The translations under genes and the position numbers were made by a program. Below the pieces are notes generated by a model. The model was not told where the DNA came from. It did no database searches and worked only from the letters and a program-made list of their open reading frames with translations. A stretch of 33,238 nucleotides of DNA from NCBI GenBank assembly GCA_946184615.1, contig CAMHFN010000023.1, positions 1 to 33,238 of the forward strand. The letters run 5' to 3'. Source of the DNA: an uncultured Bacteroidales bacterium (lineage in GTDB: Bacteria > Bacteroidota > Bacteroidia > Bacteroidales > F082). Positions 8,286-15,722 of the stretch are shown here, in pieces; positions within the stretch are counted from its first letter, which is position 1, and each line of letters opens with the position of its first letter.

Positions 8286-11200
8286 TTGAATGTTTCACTT
8301 AGAATGATGTCAGCTGAGGTGAGTGCCACTTGCTTGGTGACAGTCGGTGTTTCGGGCTGGCTGTAGCGTTTGTCCAATTCTTCAAGTTGTTCCAGTATCT
8401 TGATGGAGGGCAAAGGCTCTTTTTTCTGCTTTTTTGAGATGCGATTCAGGGCATCAGCCAGTTGGTTATAGGTTCCGCGTTCTACAATCTGTTTCAGGCG
8501 GTCAACGGTAAGGCGACCCTCATCATCGAATAAGGGACGTATCTCACGCAGGAAAGCGGCAGCTTTCTTGGCATCATTGTCTTTGCTGCCGATTTTCAGC
8601 TTTTCTTCCTGAACCTCGCTCTGCTGGTCGATGGTGTACTGCGCCAAAGCCTTCTGTACTTGCTCGTAATGAAGCTGCAAGCTATCGCCAAAGGGTACGG
8701 CTTTTTCATCTGGCTCCGCATGGAAGAGGTCGGCGGCTTCGAGGAAAGAGAGTTCGCGGGTGGTGTCGCTGACGAGGTAGTAAGCTTTTTTAAAAGGCGA
8801 GGATAGGTAGGATATGGTACCCGTTTGATCCAAGGTCCGGGCGCAACGGCTCTTGGGAGGAAGCTGTTTGATGTGGCGATAGAGTGCGGGATTGGTGTCG
8901 TGTAGTGCCTGCACTTCGCGCCGCAGTTCCAGACTGCGGTCGGTTTCGTCGGGGACATCGGCATTGAAGAGCTTGAACTCATGCACCATCTCATCGTGTG
9001 AATAGATTCTGGTGTCCTCGCCAAGAGCGGAATGGAAACTCTGCAATTTGATGAGGGAGTTTTTCTTCAAGCTGATGATGGCATCACCCGGGTCGGAGGG
9101 ATAGAACATATAGTTATGGATAGCGTCAGCAGTGGAGCCGATACGGTTCACACGGCCGATGCGCTGCATCAATCGGGTGGCATTCCAAGGGCTGTCGTAG
9201 TTGACGATGACATTGGCTCGATGCAGGTTGACACCTTCGGCCAACACGTCGGAGGTGATGATAATGTTATAGTCGTTGCGACATTCCTTCTTGTAGTTCG
9301 CATCGAAATTAGCCTTGATGGTGTCGCGCAGGCGATTGCGGCTTTTGGCGCAAACGGCAAGAATATCGCTGCGATGCAGGCGCTCTTTCAATTCCTTTTC
9401 CAGATAATTAACGGTATCCACGCTTTCACTGAACACCACGAGCTTACCGCCAGGGTTCTTCTTTTTGTCAAACAATTCACCTTGCAGCATGGTGATAAAG
9501 AGTTCCAGTTTGGGGTCGGATTTCACTTTCTCCCATCGCTTGCACAGCTTGTCCAACACCTCGGCATCGTATTCCAACATGGGCAGAAAATCGGGTTTGA
9601 AGTCAGCGGCGTGGAAAAGAATCTCCTTTTGGCCGAAACCCTTACCGATGGCCAGCTCGATGATTTCGTCCAGCTCTACCCCATCGGCTTGCAGCTTTTT
9701 CACATTCAAGTCTGGCGCAATGATGACCTTGTCTTCCTCGAACATCTTAATCATTCCCTTGGTGGCATCGAGCAGGGTGTGAAGCGAGCGGCGGAAAGCA
9801 TCGAAGCTGCTTTCCAAGCGTTTCACCATGTGGGTCTGATAGATGGAAGCCAATGAATCGGCCATGTGTTTTGCCATCTTGCCTGAAGGAACCTTGTAGG
9901 AAGGGCAATACTCAATGGCACGATAGCGGGCGTAATTCAGACCGCTACCGTCGAACATGTCGGAATTCGCGTCTTTCAGATTAGCCGATGGGGTATCCAC
10001 CAACTTGATGTAGGTATCGACAAAGAGTTTCAGCAATTCAGGCGACATCTGATAGGTGCGGTCGGTGGGGTCGAGCAGCTGTGGGAAATGTATCTCGTTG
10101 GCATAGCGAGGCTCATGCTGGATGTTGCTGCGGGTTCGGCGCACCATCACCTTCTCCAACACCTTATGCCGAAGTTCTTGGTTGATGGCATCGATACGAC
10201 TGGTCAGGAACTCGGCACTCATTGTGCGACGCTGCGACATCAGGCTCTTGAACTCCTTAATCCAAGGGGCAAAGGTGTCGGCAATGTTGGAAACGCCGTC
10301 GATCGTGCACCGAGCGGTGTCCTGGAACAACAGCAATTGGTTCTTGATGTCCTCGGGCGTGTTGTTGAGCGGCGTGGCCGAAAGCAGCAACACGCGCTTG
10401 TTTCCCTTGACATTGCCCTTGTTCAACCGTGCCGACTTGCAGATGCGTTGCAGCAGGTCGTAGTTGCCTGTGCTGTCGTGACGGAAGTTGTGCGCCTCAT
10501 CAACGATGATGAGGTCGTAGTAACCGGGCTGGTTGTGGTTGTTGGTGCCCTCAATGACCTTATCCAAACTGCCATTGCTGACAAACTGGCTATAGTTATT
10601 CTTGATGTCGAAATCGCGGAACGTGTCTTCCCAGTTGCTTTGTACTGCTGGAGGGAAGATGACAAGAATGCGGGTGTTGTTGCCGTTGGCGGCGATAAAT
10701 CGCTGGGCAATCATAGCGGCCACCACGGTTTTGCCCAGACCCACCACATCGGCAATGAAACAGCCACCATGCCGCATCATGATGTCGTATCCCTGCACCA
10801 CGGCATCTCGTTGATAAGTGAGGTCATCGTAATTGTCAGGCAAGCGGGGGATGAAATCGTCTTCGACTTGATTGCCGAAATGGTCGATGAGCATCCGCAT
10901 GTAAAGCTCGTATGGTGTAGGCTGATGCTCGGTTGGCGCGAGGTGGGTCTTCCCGACGATTTGGTTGACATCGTCCAAGGTTACAGGGATAGCGTCTTTC
11001 CATAGTTGCTGAAACTCCTCTTCGCAATAATGCACGTCGTCGTAATCTTTCATGGCCACATTCAGTTCATAACGTGGCGGCTCGGTGATCCCCAAGCCTT
11101 GTGCACTGATGTTGCTGCTGCCCATGATGACCCAACCGTCGCTATGCTCGGAGTGGTGCCTGGGCAGACAGAGGTAGAACTTGGCATGAAGGTCCTTGGT

Positions 11201-11581
11201 GGGGTAAATGCGGAGTTGCAACCGTCCATCGGCAATGTCAGCGCAAAACTGACGGATACCTTCATCGACTTCGGAGGAATACTCCGACTGATAGACATCA
11301 CGAAGGAAGTCCTCGCAGTATTGTTCGAGACTCACTTCTTTGTCACCGAAGAAAAGTTTGCCGGAGGCTTGTGATTGACGGAAGAGATTGTCAATATTGA
11401 TGCCTACGAGGATGCGGATCTCCCCCACCCTTTCCAATTCTTGACGCAGTTTGAAGTATCCGCTGGAACGAAAATAGCCAACCACGGCATGAAAGATGTC
11501 GAAGTTGGCCATTTCAGAGGCGATGCCGTGGAATTTGTCCATCAACGTCGTCCCAATATTGTTGAAGAACTTGGTGCTCAT
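8282..11581 (-). CDS. PLD-like nuclease fused to SNF2/DEAH-type helicase
   Basis: A 1099-aa protein. Residues ~1-200 are a phospholipase D-like domain with one clear HKD-type motif: HAKFYL at 132-137 and GSSNIS at 154-159. Next is a superfamily-2 ATPase: Q-motif region LTYQRDAV, Walker A VVGLGKT at 279-285, DEAH at 361-364, SATPLNN (motif III), a second RecA lobe with SDVLAEGVNLH, and QRIGRVNRIGS (motif VI). The last ~250 residues are helical and uncharacterised. It heads the operon and overlaps the methyltransferase start by 4 bp. Such helicase plus methyltransferase pairs recall DISARM (DrmD, DrmC, DrmM) and type I/III restriction; DrmA and DrmB are absent. I call it a restriction-like defence effector. 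Confidence 0.85.
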   Translation of the reverse strand: MSTKFFNNIGTTLMDKFHGIASEMANFDIFHAVVGYFRSSGYFKLRQELERVGEIRILVGINIDNLFRQSQASGKLFFGDKEVSLEQYCEDFLRDVYQSEYSSEVDEGIRQFCADIADGRLQLRIYPTKDLHAKFYLCLPRHHSEHSDGWVIMGSSNISAQGLGITEPPRYELNVAMKDYDDVHYCEEEFQQLWKDAIPVTLDDVNQIVGKTHLAPTEHQPTPYELYMRMLIDHFGNQVEDDFIPRLPDNYDDLTYQRDAVVQGYDIMMRHGGCFIADVVGLGKTVVAAMIAQRFIAANGNNTRILVIFPPAVQSNWEDTFRDFDIKNNYSQFVSNGSLDKVIEGTNNHNQPGYYDLIIVDEAHNFRHDSTGNYDLLQRICKSARLNKGNVKGNKRVLLLSATPLNNTPEDIKNQLLLFQDTARCTIDGVSNIADTFAPWIKEFKSLMSQRRTMSAEFLTSRIDAINQELRHKVLEKVMVRRTRSNIQHEPRYANEIHFPQLLDPTDRTYQMSPELLKLFVDTYIKLVDTPSANLKDANSDMFDGSGLNYARYRAIEYCPSYKVPSGKMAKHMADSLASIYQTHMVKRLESSFDAFRRSLHTLLDATKGMIKMFEEDKVIIAPDLNVKKLQADGVELDEIIELAIGKGFGQKEILFHAADFKPDFLPMLEYDAEVLDKLCKRWEKVKSDPKLELFITMLQGELFDKKKNPGGKLVVFSESVDTVNYLEKELKERLHRSDILAVCAKSRNRLRDTIKANFDANYKKECRNDYNIIITSDVLAEGVNLHRANVIVNYDSPWNATRLMQRIGRVNRIGSTADAIHNYMFYPSDPGDAIISLKKNSLIKLQSFHSALGEDTRIYSHDEMVHEFKLFNADVPDETDRSLELRREVQALHDTNPALYRHIKQLPPKSRCARTLDQTGTISYLSSPFKKAYYLVSDTTRELSFLEAADLFHAEPDEKAVPFGDSLQLHYEQVQKALAQYTIDQQSEVQEEKLKIGSKDNDAKKAAAFLREIRPLFDDEGRLTVDRLKQIVERGTYNQLADALNRISKKQKKEPLPSIKILEQLEELDKRYSQPETPTVTKQVALTSADIILSETFK

Positions 11582-11620
11582 GATGTATCTCGGTTGGCGC
11601 TTCGCCTTTCCGAAACATCA

Positions 11621-11755
11621 CAAAAAAGATCCGTGAACTTCTGTCTGGACCGAGGTTCTCGACTACCTTCACTACAAACAAGAAAGCCCACGGATATACC
11701 GTGAGCATTTCTGCTTCCTCGCGTAGTGAAGTTGAAATTGTCGAGATTTCGGTCC
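11621..11755 (-). promoter_or_regulatory. Long self-complementary leader of the helicase operon, attenuator-like
   Basis: The arms at 11647-11675 and 11723-11755 pair imperfectly. Perfect blocks are GGACCGA/TCGGTCC (7 bp), TCTCGAC/GTCGAGA (7 bp) and TTCACTAC/GTAGTGAA (8 bp). Inside are AGAAAGC/GCATTTCT (one bulge) and CACGG/CCGTG around ATATA. In addition CACGGAT at 11689-11695 is an exact complement of ATCCGTG at 11629-11635. On the transcribed strand that second pairing is followed directly by CTTTTTTG, like an intrinsic terminator, so two mutually exclusive folds exist. This fits attenuation but could also be a degenerate MITE-like inverted repeat. The pairings are seen directly; the function is inferred. 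Confidence 0.5.
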
Positions 11756-11841
11756 ACTTGAAAAGCAAAAACGCTTTATATCAATATGTTATCTAATCAG
11801 TTGTACCTCTGTTTATTTGTTCTTTTTGGGGTTGATGAGGG

Positions 11842-11849
11842 CAAAGTTA
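11842..11849 (-). promoter_or_regulatory. Candidate -7 box for the helicase/methylase operon
   Basis: On the minus strand TAACTTTG matches TAnnTTTG exactly, about 260 nt upstream of the helicase ATG at 11581. The nearest TTG upstream lies 23 nt away, longer than the usual 19-21, so the -33 match is weak. A start here would put the whole self-complementary element in the leader RNA. Confidence 0.45.
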
Positions 11850-11965
11850 GTGAAACTTTGGATAATAATAAACAAAAAACGCTCAAATCCTTAAAAACAA
11901 TTTGCTAATAATGATTCGAAATAACTGTTTTGTTGAAGAAAAAGAAAAAAAATAGTATGAAAAAG

Positions 11966-11995
11966 TTGCAAGGAATGAAATAAATCGTAACTTTG
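11966..11995 (+). promoter_or_regulatory. Strong Bacteroidetes promoter driving a small RNA
   Basis: TTG at 11966-11968, exactly 19 nt, then TAACTTTG at 11988-11995, an optimal match to the Bacteroidetes consensus. No open reading frame follows on this strand before the terminator hairpin at 12064-12093, which points to a non-coding transcript. Confidence 0.7.
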
Positions 11996-12093
11996 CAGTG
12001 TCAGAAATGACTAATCCGGTATTTTCCGCGTGGGGTAAGCCTACACCGACACTGCCCAAATTAAACAGAGTTGCCATATGGCAACTCTTGTTT
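11996..12093 (+). ncRNA. Candidate small structured RNA of about 90 nt, own promoter and terminator
   Basis: An optimal promoter ends at 11995 and a perfect terminator-like palindrome ends at 12088. Between them is a compact fold: CAGTGTC (11996-12002) pairs with GACACTG (12048-12054), closing the molecule. Inside are CGG(TATTTT)CCG at 12017-12028 and a stem with GTGGG opposite CC-TA-CAC at 12030-12046. A GTCA-GAAA-TGAC tetraloop hairpin (12000-12011) competes with part of the closing stem. There is no credible start codon and open frame on this strand. The short minus-strand frame through it has no supporting context. I do not recognise an Rfam family; it is not long enough for 6S RNA. The gene-like layout is seen directly; the function is unknown. 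Confidence 0.55.
12064..12093. terminator. Bidirectional hairpin terminator between small RNA and nuclease gene
   Basis: AGAGTTGCCAT at 12067-12077 is followed immediately by its perfect complement at 12078-12088. With one bulged T the stem extends by AAAC/GTTT (12063-12066 with 12090-12093). T-rich sequence follows on both strands (TTGTTTATTT on plus, GTTTAATTT on minus), and the nuclease stop codon is at 12092-12094, so it can end both transcripts. Confidence 0.75.
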
Positions 12094-12634
12094 ATTTAAA
12101 GTATTTCTTCATAAACAATCCATAGAACGACTTGCTCTGCGTCAATTCTCTAGAAATGGAAATGCTCTTGCCTCCTTTGAATATGAGAACTTCTATTGCC
12201 TTTTTGTTTTGCTCAAAGTAGTGCTTTATATTAAATGCTAACAGGCTAGCTTTGTAATTGACCATCAAATGAATCAAAACCCGATTACACTGACCTATAG
12301 AATCCTCAAGTCGATTGGAAACCGAATCTCTTCCAGTAATGGTTTTTAATTCATAAGGACGATAGGTTCCTTTTCGCTCAAAAATAAAATCTGGGGTTCG
12401 CATTCCACTTGGATTGGGAAGAATATACACCTTGTATCCGTGGGTGACAGCCTTACGGGCAGCATTGAGCAGATTGGTGTAATCGTCTTCACCTTTACTT
12501 CCAGTAGAAAAGATACCAATTTCACCCTTAACTATGTGGAAATTGCCCAAACGGGCAATCCGTTCAACCAGTCGGGAGTAATCAGCACCTTTCAGTGTAT
12601 GTAGTTTGGCTAATTCTGCTGCAATATCGCTCAT
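12092..12634 (-). CDS. Orphan PD-(D/E)XK nuclease, resembling CdiA C-terminal toxin domains
   Basis: A 180-aa protein. A short helical N-terminus (residues 1-30) leads into LLNAARKAVTHGYKVYILPN, then TPDFIFERKGTYRPYELKT, where Asp82 and Glu95-x-Lys97 have the D-x12-E-x-K spacing of PD-(D/E)XK nucleases. SVSNRLEDSIGQCNRVLIHL follows. This arrangement resembles the tRNase CdiA C-terminal family. There is no secretion signal or delivery domain, so it is a stand-alone protein. No immunity gene was found beside it: the adjacent transcript is the small RNA on the other strand. Possible roles are a defence nuclease, a toxin gene held in check by RNA or a promoter operator, or a domesticated remnant. 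The fold call is moderate and the role unknown. Confidence 0.6.
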   Translation of the reverse strand: MSDIAAELAKLHTLKGADYSRLVERIARLGNFHIVKGEIGIFSTGSKGEDDYTNLLNAARKAVTHGYKVYILPNPSGMRTPDFIFERKGTYRPYELKTITGRDSVSNRLEDSIGQCNRVLIHLMVNYKASLLAFNIKHYFEQNKKAIEVLIFKGGKSISISRELTQSKSFYGLFMKKYFK

Positions 12635-12651
12635 AATCCATTATTTCGCAG

Positions 12652-12690
12652 CAAATATACAAATAATTATATTATATCATAAATATAATA
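12652..12690 (-). promoter_or_regulatory. Promoter of the orphan nuclease gene with a palindromic operator candidate
   Basis: TATATTTG on the minus strand (12652-12659) matches TAnnTTTG, about 20 nt before the ATG at 12634. Just upstream, where the -33 element should be, TATTATAT (12670-12677) and ATATAATA (12683-12690) form perfect 8-bp arms around CATAA. A repressor dimer bound there would block the promoter. The very high A+T content makes a chance palindrome possible. Confidence 0.4.
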
Positions 12691-12730
12691 TTGTTTTTAA
12701 AATTAATACATTAACACTAAATAGATTAAC

Positions 12731-12749
12731 TTCAGTGTAAATTACTGAA
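12731..12749 (-). terminator. Weak hairpin after rnhB
   Basis: TTCAGT (12731-12736) and ACTGAA (12744-12749) form a 6-bp stem with a 7-nt loop just past the rnhB stop. The following sequence on the minus strand is A/T-rich but lacks a clean T run, so terminator activity is uncertain. Confidence 0.25.
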
Positions 12750-12751
12750 AT

Positions 12752-13348
12752 TCAGAACTCCAACCGCATCTGAATCGCCATGTTGAAGCTCTTGCGGTGC
12801 AATGGGGTGATGCCATACTCGGCGATGGCCTGCTTGTGCTCGGGCGTAGGATAACCCTTATTCTTCTTCCAATGATACTGAGGATACTGCGCATCGTATT
12901 CCTCCATCAACAAATCACGGGTGGTTTTGGCCAGGATGGAGGCCGCCGCAATGGGTTGGTATTTGGCATCGCCACCCACCACACAGACGTGTTTCAAATC
13001 ATGGTATTTGTTGAAACGGTTGCCGTCGATTAACAAGAATTCGGGACGCACTTTCAACTGGTCGATGGCACGGTGCATGGCCAAAAACGAAGCATTTAGA
13101 ATGTTGATCTCGTCGATTTCAGCGGCCGTCACAATACCAATGCCGTACGCCAAAGCCTCTCTCATAATCAAATCACGCAACTCCATACGTTTCTTCTCAG
13201 TCAGCTTCTTCGAATCGTCCAAGTCGGGATAATCCGTACCTGGCTTCAGGATGACCGCCCCGGCCACCACGGGACCCGCCAAACAGCCACGGCCAGCTTC
13301 GTCACAGCCGGCTTCAATCACATCGGAATAATGCGTCAGAAGATTCAT
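12752..13348 (-). CDS. rnhB: Ribonuclease HII
   Basis: A 198-aa enzyme that nicks RNA-DNA hybrids and removes single misincorporated ribonucleotides in the cytoplasm. [20 protein letters not shown] carries the Asp16-Glu17 pair of the active site. DDSKKL, then [17 protein letters not shown] and NKGYPTPEH follow in family order, and the length is normal. ATG 13348 is chosen because it gives the usual N-terminus and an ATGA overlap with the stop of the DUF6427 gene; upstream in-frame sequence only adds non-homologous residues. It is the last gene of the ahcY-purD operon. Confidence 0.95.
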   Translation of the reverse strand: MNLLTHYSDVIEAGCDEAGRGCLAGPVVAGAVILKPGTDYPDLDDSKKLTEKKRMELRDLIMREALAYGIGIVTAAEIDEINILNASFLAMHRAIDQLKVRPEFLLIDGNRFNKYHDLKHVCVVGGDAKYQPIAAASILAKTTRDLLMEEYDAQYPQYHWKKNKGYPTPEHKQAIAEYGITPLHRKSFNMAIQMRLEF

Positions 13349-14328
13349 AAAAACAAAGGAACATAATGTGACGCCAACACCGCCAGAATCAATGCGATAA
13401 AGGTGATATTGGACCATTTCAGACGGTCAAGATAGGCCAAATCGTACGAAAACAAGATGCTCAACGCAAGGAAAAGCACTCCCGAGTGCATCGGATCACC
13501 TCCCACGAACAACAAGAAAACACCAATGAACAACAAGACCACCGTCATCGTAATCTTGACACGGACCGCCACCGATTTCTCAAATGAATAGTTCAACGGC
13601 ATCATCAAAGGCATAAGGGAGACCAGCAATAGGAAACCCAACACAATCAATCTGAGCAAGGAAAAACTTTCAACAGTGAGACGGAATCCGCTAAAATAGT
13701 CCGCATAACCCTGTAAAACCGACATCAAATCACCTGTCAGAAAACGCACTCCAAAATAGAAGAAATAGGGCAACAACAGTCCGATAAACGGAATAAAATG
13801 CAGCCTCAACGAGCCCTTGTGGATGATGCTCAACGCTACAATACCCCAAACAGCAAGCACCAACGAGGGGAACCAGCACATCGTGGCAAACGAAAGATAG
13901 AAACCCGCATTGAGCAAATAAAGCTCAGGACGGGGCGATTGATAGATGGCAAACAACGTGTGAATGAACATCAGCAAAAAAGCCGAGGATATCAAAAAGG
14001 GATAAAAAGTGGTCTGCACTGGCAACAGGTTCATCAACAGCAAGAAAACCACTGCTCCAATCGTGTGCACCATGCCAATAATCTGATTCGCCGCTAAAAT
14101 GAAATTGAAAAACACCGCTTCAAAACCCATCAACAGCATGGCGAAAATGAGCATCGCTGGAGGCCAAAAATCAAGACTGTTGGCCACGAAGTTGTATAAC
14201 GGTGTCACAGGACTACGCCATGTCACGTCCACGTTGCCCGTGATAAAGGATGGTATCCACAAGGCGAGGACCAGCAAAACGATGAGCACGTATTGGATGA
14301 GGTAACTATTTCGGAAAAACTTGATCAA
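13345..14328 (-). CDS. DUF6427-type polytopic membrane protein
   Basis: A 327-aa protein made almost wholly of hydrophobic segments (about 9-10 predicted helices), for example [44 protein letters not shown] and a closing [13 protein letters not shown]. It matches the Bacteroidetes-specific DUF6427 proteins in size and in the beginning [14 protein letters not shown]. Its function is not established. The start appears to be TTG 14328, 12 nt after the purD stop; no nearby ATG gives this N-terminus. Its end overlaps rnhB by 4 bp. Confidence 0.7.
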   Translation of the reverse strand: MIKFFRNSYLIQYVLIVLLVLALWIPSFITGNVDVTWRSPVTPLYNFVANSLDFWPPAMLIFAMLLMGFEAVFFNFILAANQIIGMVHTIGAVVFLLLMNLLPVQTTFYPFLISSAFLLMFIHTLFAIYQSPRPELYLLNAGFYLSFATMCWFPSLVLAVWGIVALSIIHKGSLRLHFIPFIGLLLPYFFYFGVRFLTGDLMSVLQGYADYFSGFRLTVESFSLLRLIVLGFLLLVSLMPLMMPLNYSFEKSVAVRVKITMTVVLLFIGVFLLFVGGDPMHSGVLFLALSILFSYDLAYLDRLKWSNITFIALILAVLASHYVPLFL

Positions 14329-14340
14329 GGAACTGAGATG

Positions 14341-15720
14341 TTAAAATTGAAAAGTTAGAGTTGAGAGGTCGAGGCCGATGTCGTTACGGTGGTTTTCTCC
14401 TTCAAATTTGATTTTTGTTACATTTTGATAGGCTTTTTCACGGGCTTCCATGATGTCATTCCCTTGGGCCGAGACGGCAATGACACGACCGCCAGCGGTG
14501 ACCACCTGACCCTCCGCGTTGAAGGCCGTACCCGCATGGAAAGCGATGCAATCCTTGAGTAGGTTCAATCCCGTCATGACCTTGCCTTTTTGATAGGCCT
14601 CGGGATAGCCGCCTGAGACCAGCATCACCGTGACCGCCGTCATCGGACTCTTGGCATAATGTACTTTATCGAGGCAACCATCAGCGCAAGCATAAAGAAG
14701 ATCGGCAAAATCACCCTCGATACGGGTCATCACGGCCTCGGTCTCAGGATCACCCATACGGACGTTGTATTCAATCACGTAAGGATCTCCCCCACAGTTC
14801 ATCAAACCCAAGAAGACAAATCCCTTGTAGTCTATGTTTTCAGCCTTCAAACCTTTCAACGTGGGTTTCACAATGCGGTCTTCCACTTTTTGCAAGAACT
14901 CGGGCGTGCAGAACGGCACGGGCGAAACGGCACCCATGCCACCGGTATTCAAGCCCTTGTCGCCATCGCCGATGCGTTTGTAGTCCTTGGCTTCGGGCAG
15001 CAACACATAATGTTCGCCATCGGTGAGCACAAACACCGAACATTCAATGCCGCTCAGGAACTCCTCGATGACCACAGTCGCCGAAGCATCGCCAAACTTG
15101 CCATCCAACATGTTACCCAGTTCACTGACGGCTTCGTCTAGATGATCCAGAATGAGCACACCCTTGCCAGCTGCAAGGCCGTCGGCTTTCAGCACGTAGG
15201 GGGCTTTCAGGGTCTTCAAGAAAGCTATGCCCTCGTTGAGGCTGGCCTGATTCACTGTCAAGCAGCGTGCCGTGGGGATCCCGTTGTTTTGCATGAATAC
15301 CTTGGCGTAAGCCTTGCTGCCTTCCAGCTGGGCGCCTCGTTTATCGGGACCGATGATGCGGACCTTCTGCAACTGCGGGTCAGCCTTGAAGAAGTCGACA
15401 ATACCATCCACCAGAGGCTGTTCCGGACCGACCACCACGAGGCCAATCTCTTGGTCAAGACAGAACTTCTTGATGCCTTCAAAATCCCCAACCTTGATAT
15501 TGACATTGGAGCCGACTTCGGCGGTACCTGCGTTGCCCGGAGCGATGAAGACGTGTGCGCCTTCTCCTTGGGCCAGTTTCCAGGCCAGGGCATGTTCGCG
15601 ACCGCCCGAGCCCAAAACCAAGATATTGCGTTGCACAGCCGTGACATGTTGGCCTTGAATCGCCTTCCAATCCACGGCATCTTTACCAACTTCACCAGGA
15701 TACATAATAATTTGTTCCAT
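14341..15720 (-). CDS. purD: Phosphoribosylamine-glycine ligase
   Basis: This enzyme catalyses the second step of purine synthesis, ATP-dependent joining of glycine to phosphoribosylamine. NILVLGSGGREHALAWKL begins the N-terminal Rossmann-like domain. VVGPEQPLVDGI, then ADGLAAGKGV (ATP-grasp), NTGGMGAVSP and MGDPETEAVM complete the family pattern. The predicted 459 residues include about 31 residues before the usual NILVLG start. The ATG at 15720 begins 2 nt after the glycosyltransferase stop, but a GTG about 30 codons in (VQRNILVLG) would give the normal length. Either start is possible. It is co-transcribed with its neighbours. Confidence 0.93.
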   Translation of the reverse strand: MEQIIMYPGEVGKDAVDWKAIQGQHVTAVQRNILVLGSGGREHALAWKLAQGEGAHVFIAPGNAGTAEVGSNVNIKVGDFEGIKKFCLDQEIGLVVVGPEQPLVDGIVDFFKADPQLQKVRIIGPDKRGAQLEGSKAYAKVFMQNNGIPTARCLTVNQASLNEGIAFLKTLKAPYVLKADGLAAGKGVLILDHLDEAVSELGNMLDGKFGDASATVVIEEFLSGIECSVFVLTDGEHYVLLPEAKDYKRIGDGDKGLNTGGMGAVSPVPFCTPEFLQKVEDRIVKPTLKGLKAENIDYKGFVFLGLMNCGGDPYVIEYNVRMGDPETEAVMTRIEGDFADLLYACADGCLDKVHYAKSPMTAVTVMLVSGGYPEAYQKGKVMTGLNLLKDCIAFHAGTAFNAEGQVVTAGGRVIAVSAQGNDIMEAREKAYQNVTKIKFEGENHRNDIGLDLSTLTFQF

Positions 15721-15722
15721 AT

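Noticed and set aside
9032..9856. Long plus-strand open frame opposite the helicase gene (also 7461-8366, 10088-11005 and others)
   Set aside because: Antisense to a clearly conserved gene in a GC-richer stretch with few stop codons; no family features of its own.
11514..11768. 84-aa minus-strand frame in the helicase leader
   Set aside because: Its coding look is explained by the inverted-repeat leader; it overlaps the helicase start in another frame.
11883..12077. 64-aa minus-strand frame across the small RNA region
   Set aside because: Contains the small RNA's promoter and terminator hairpin on the other strand, has no upstream promoter of its own and no recognised family.
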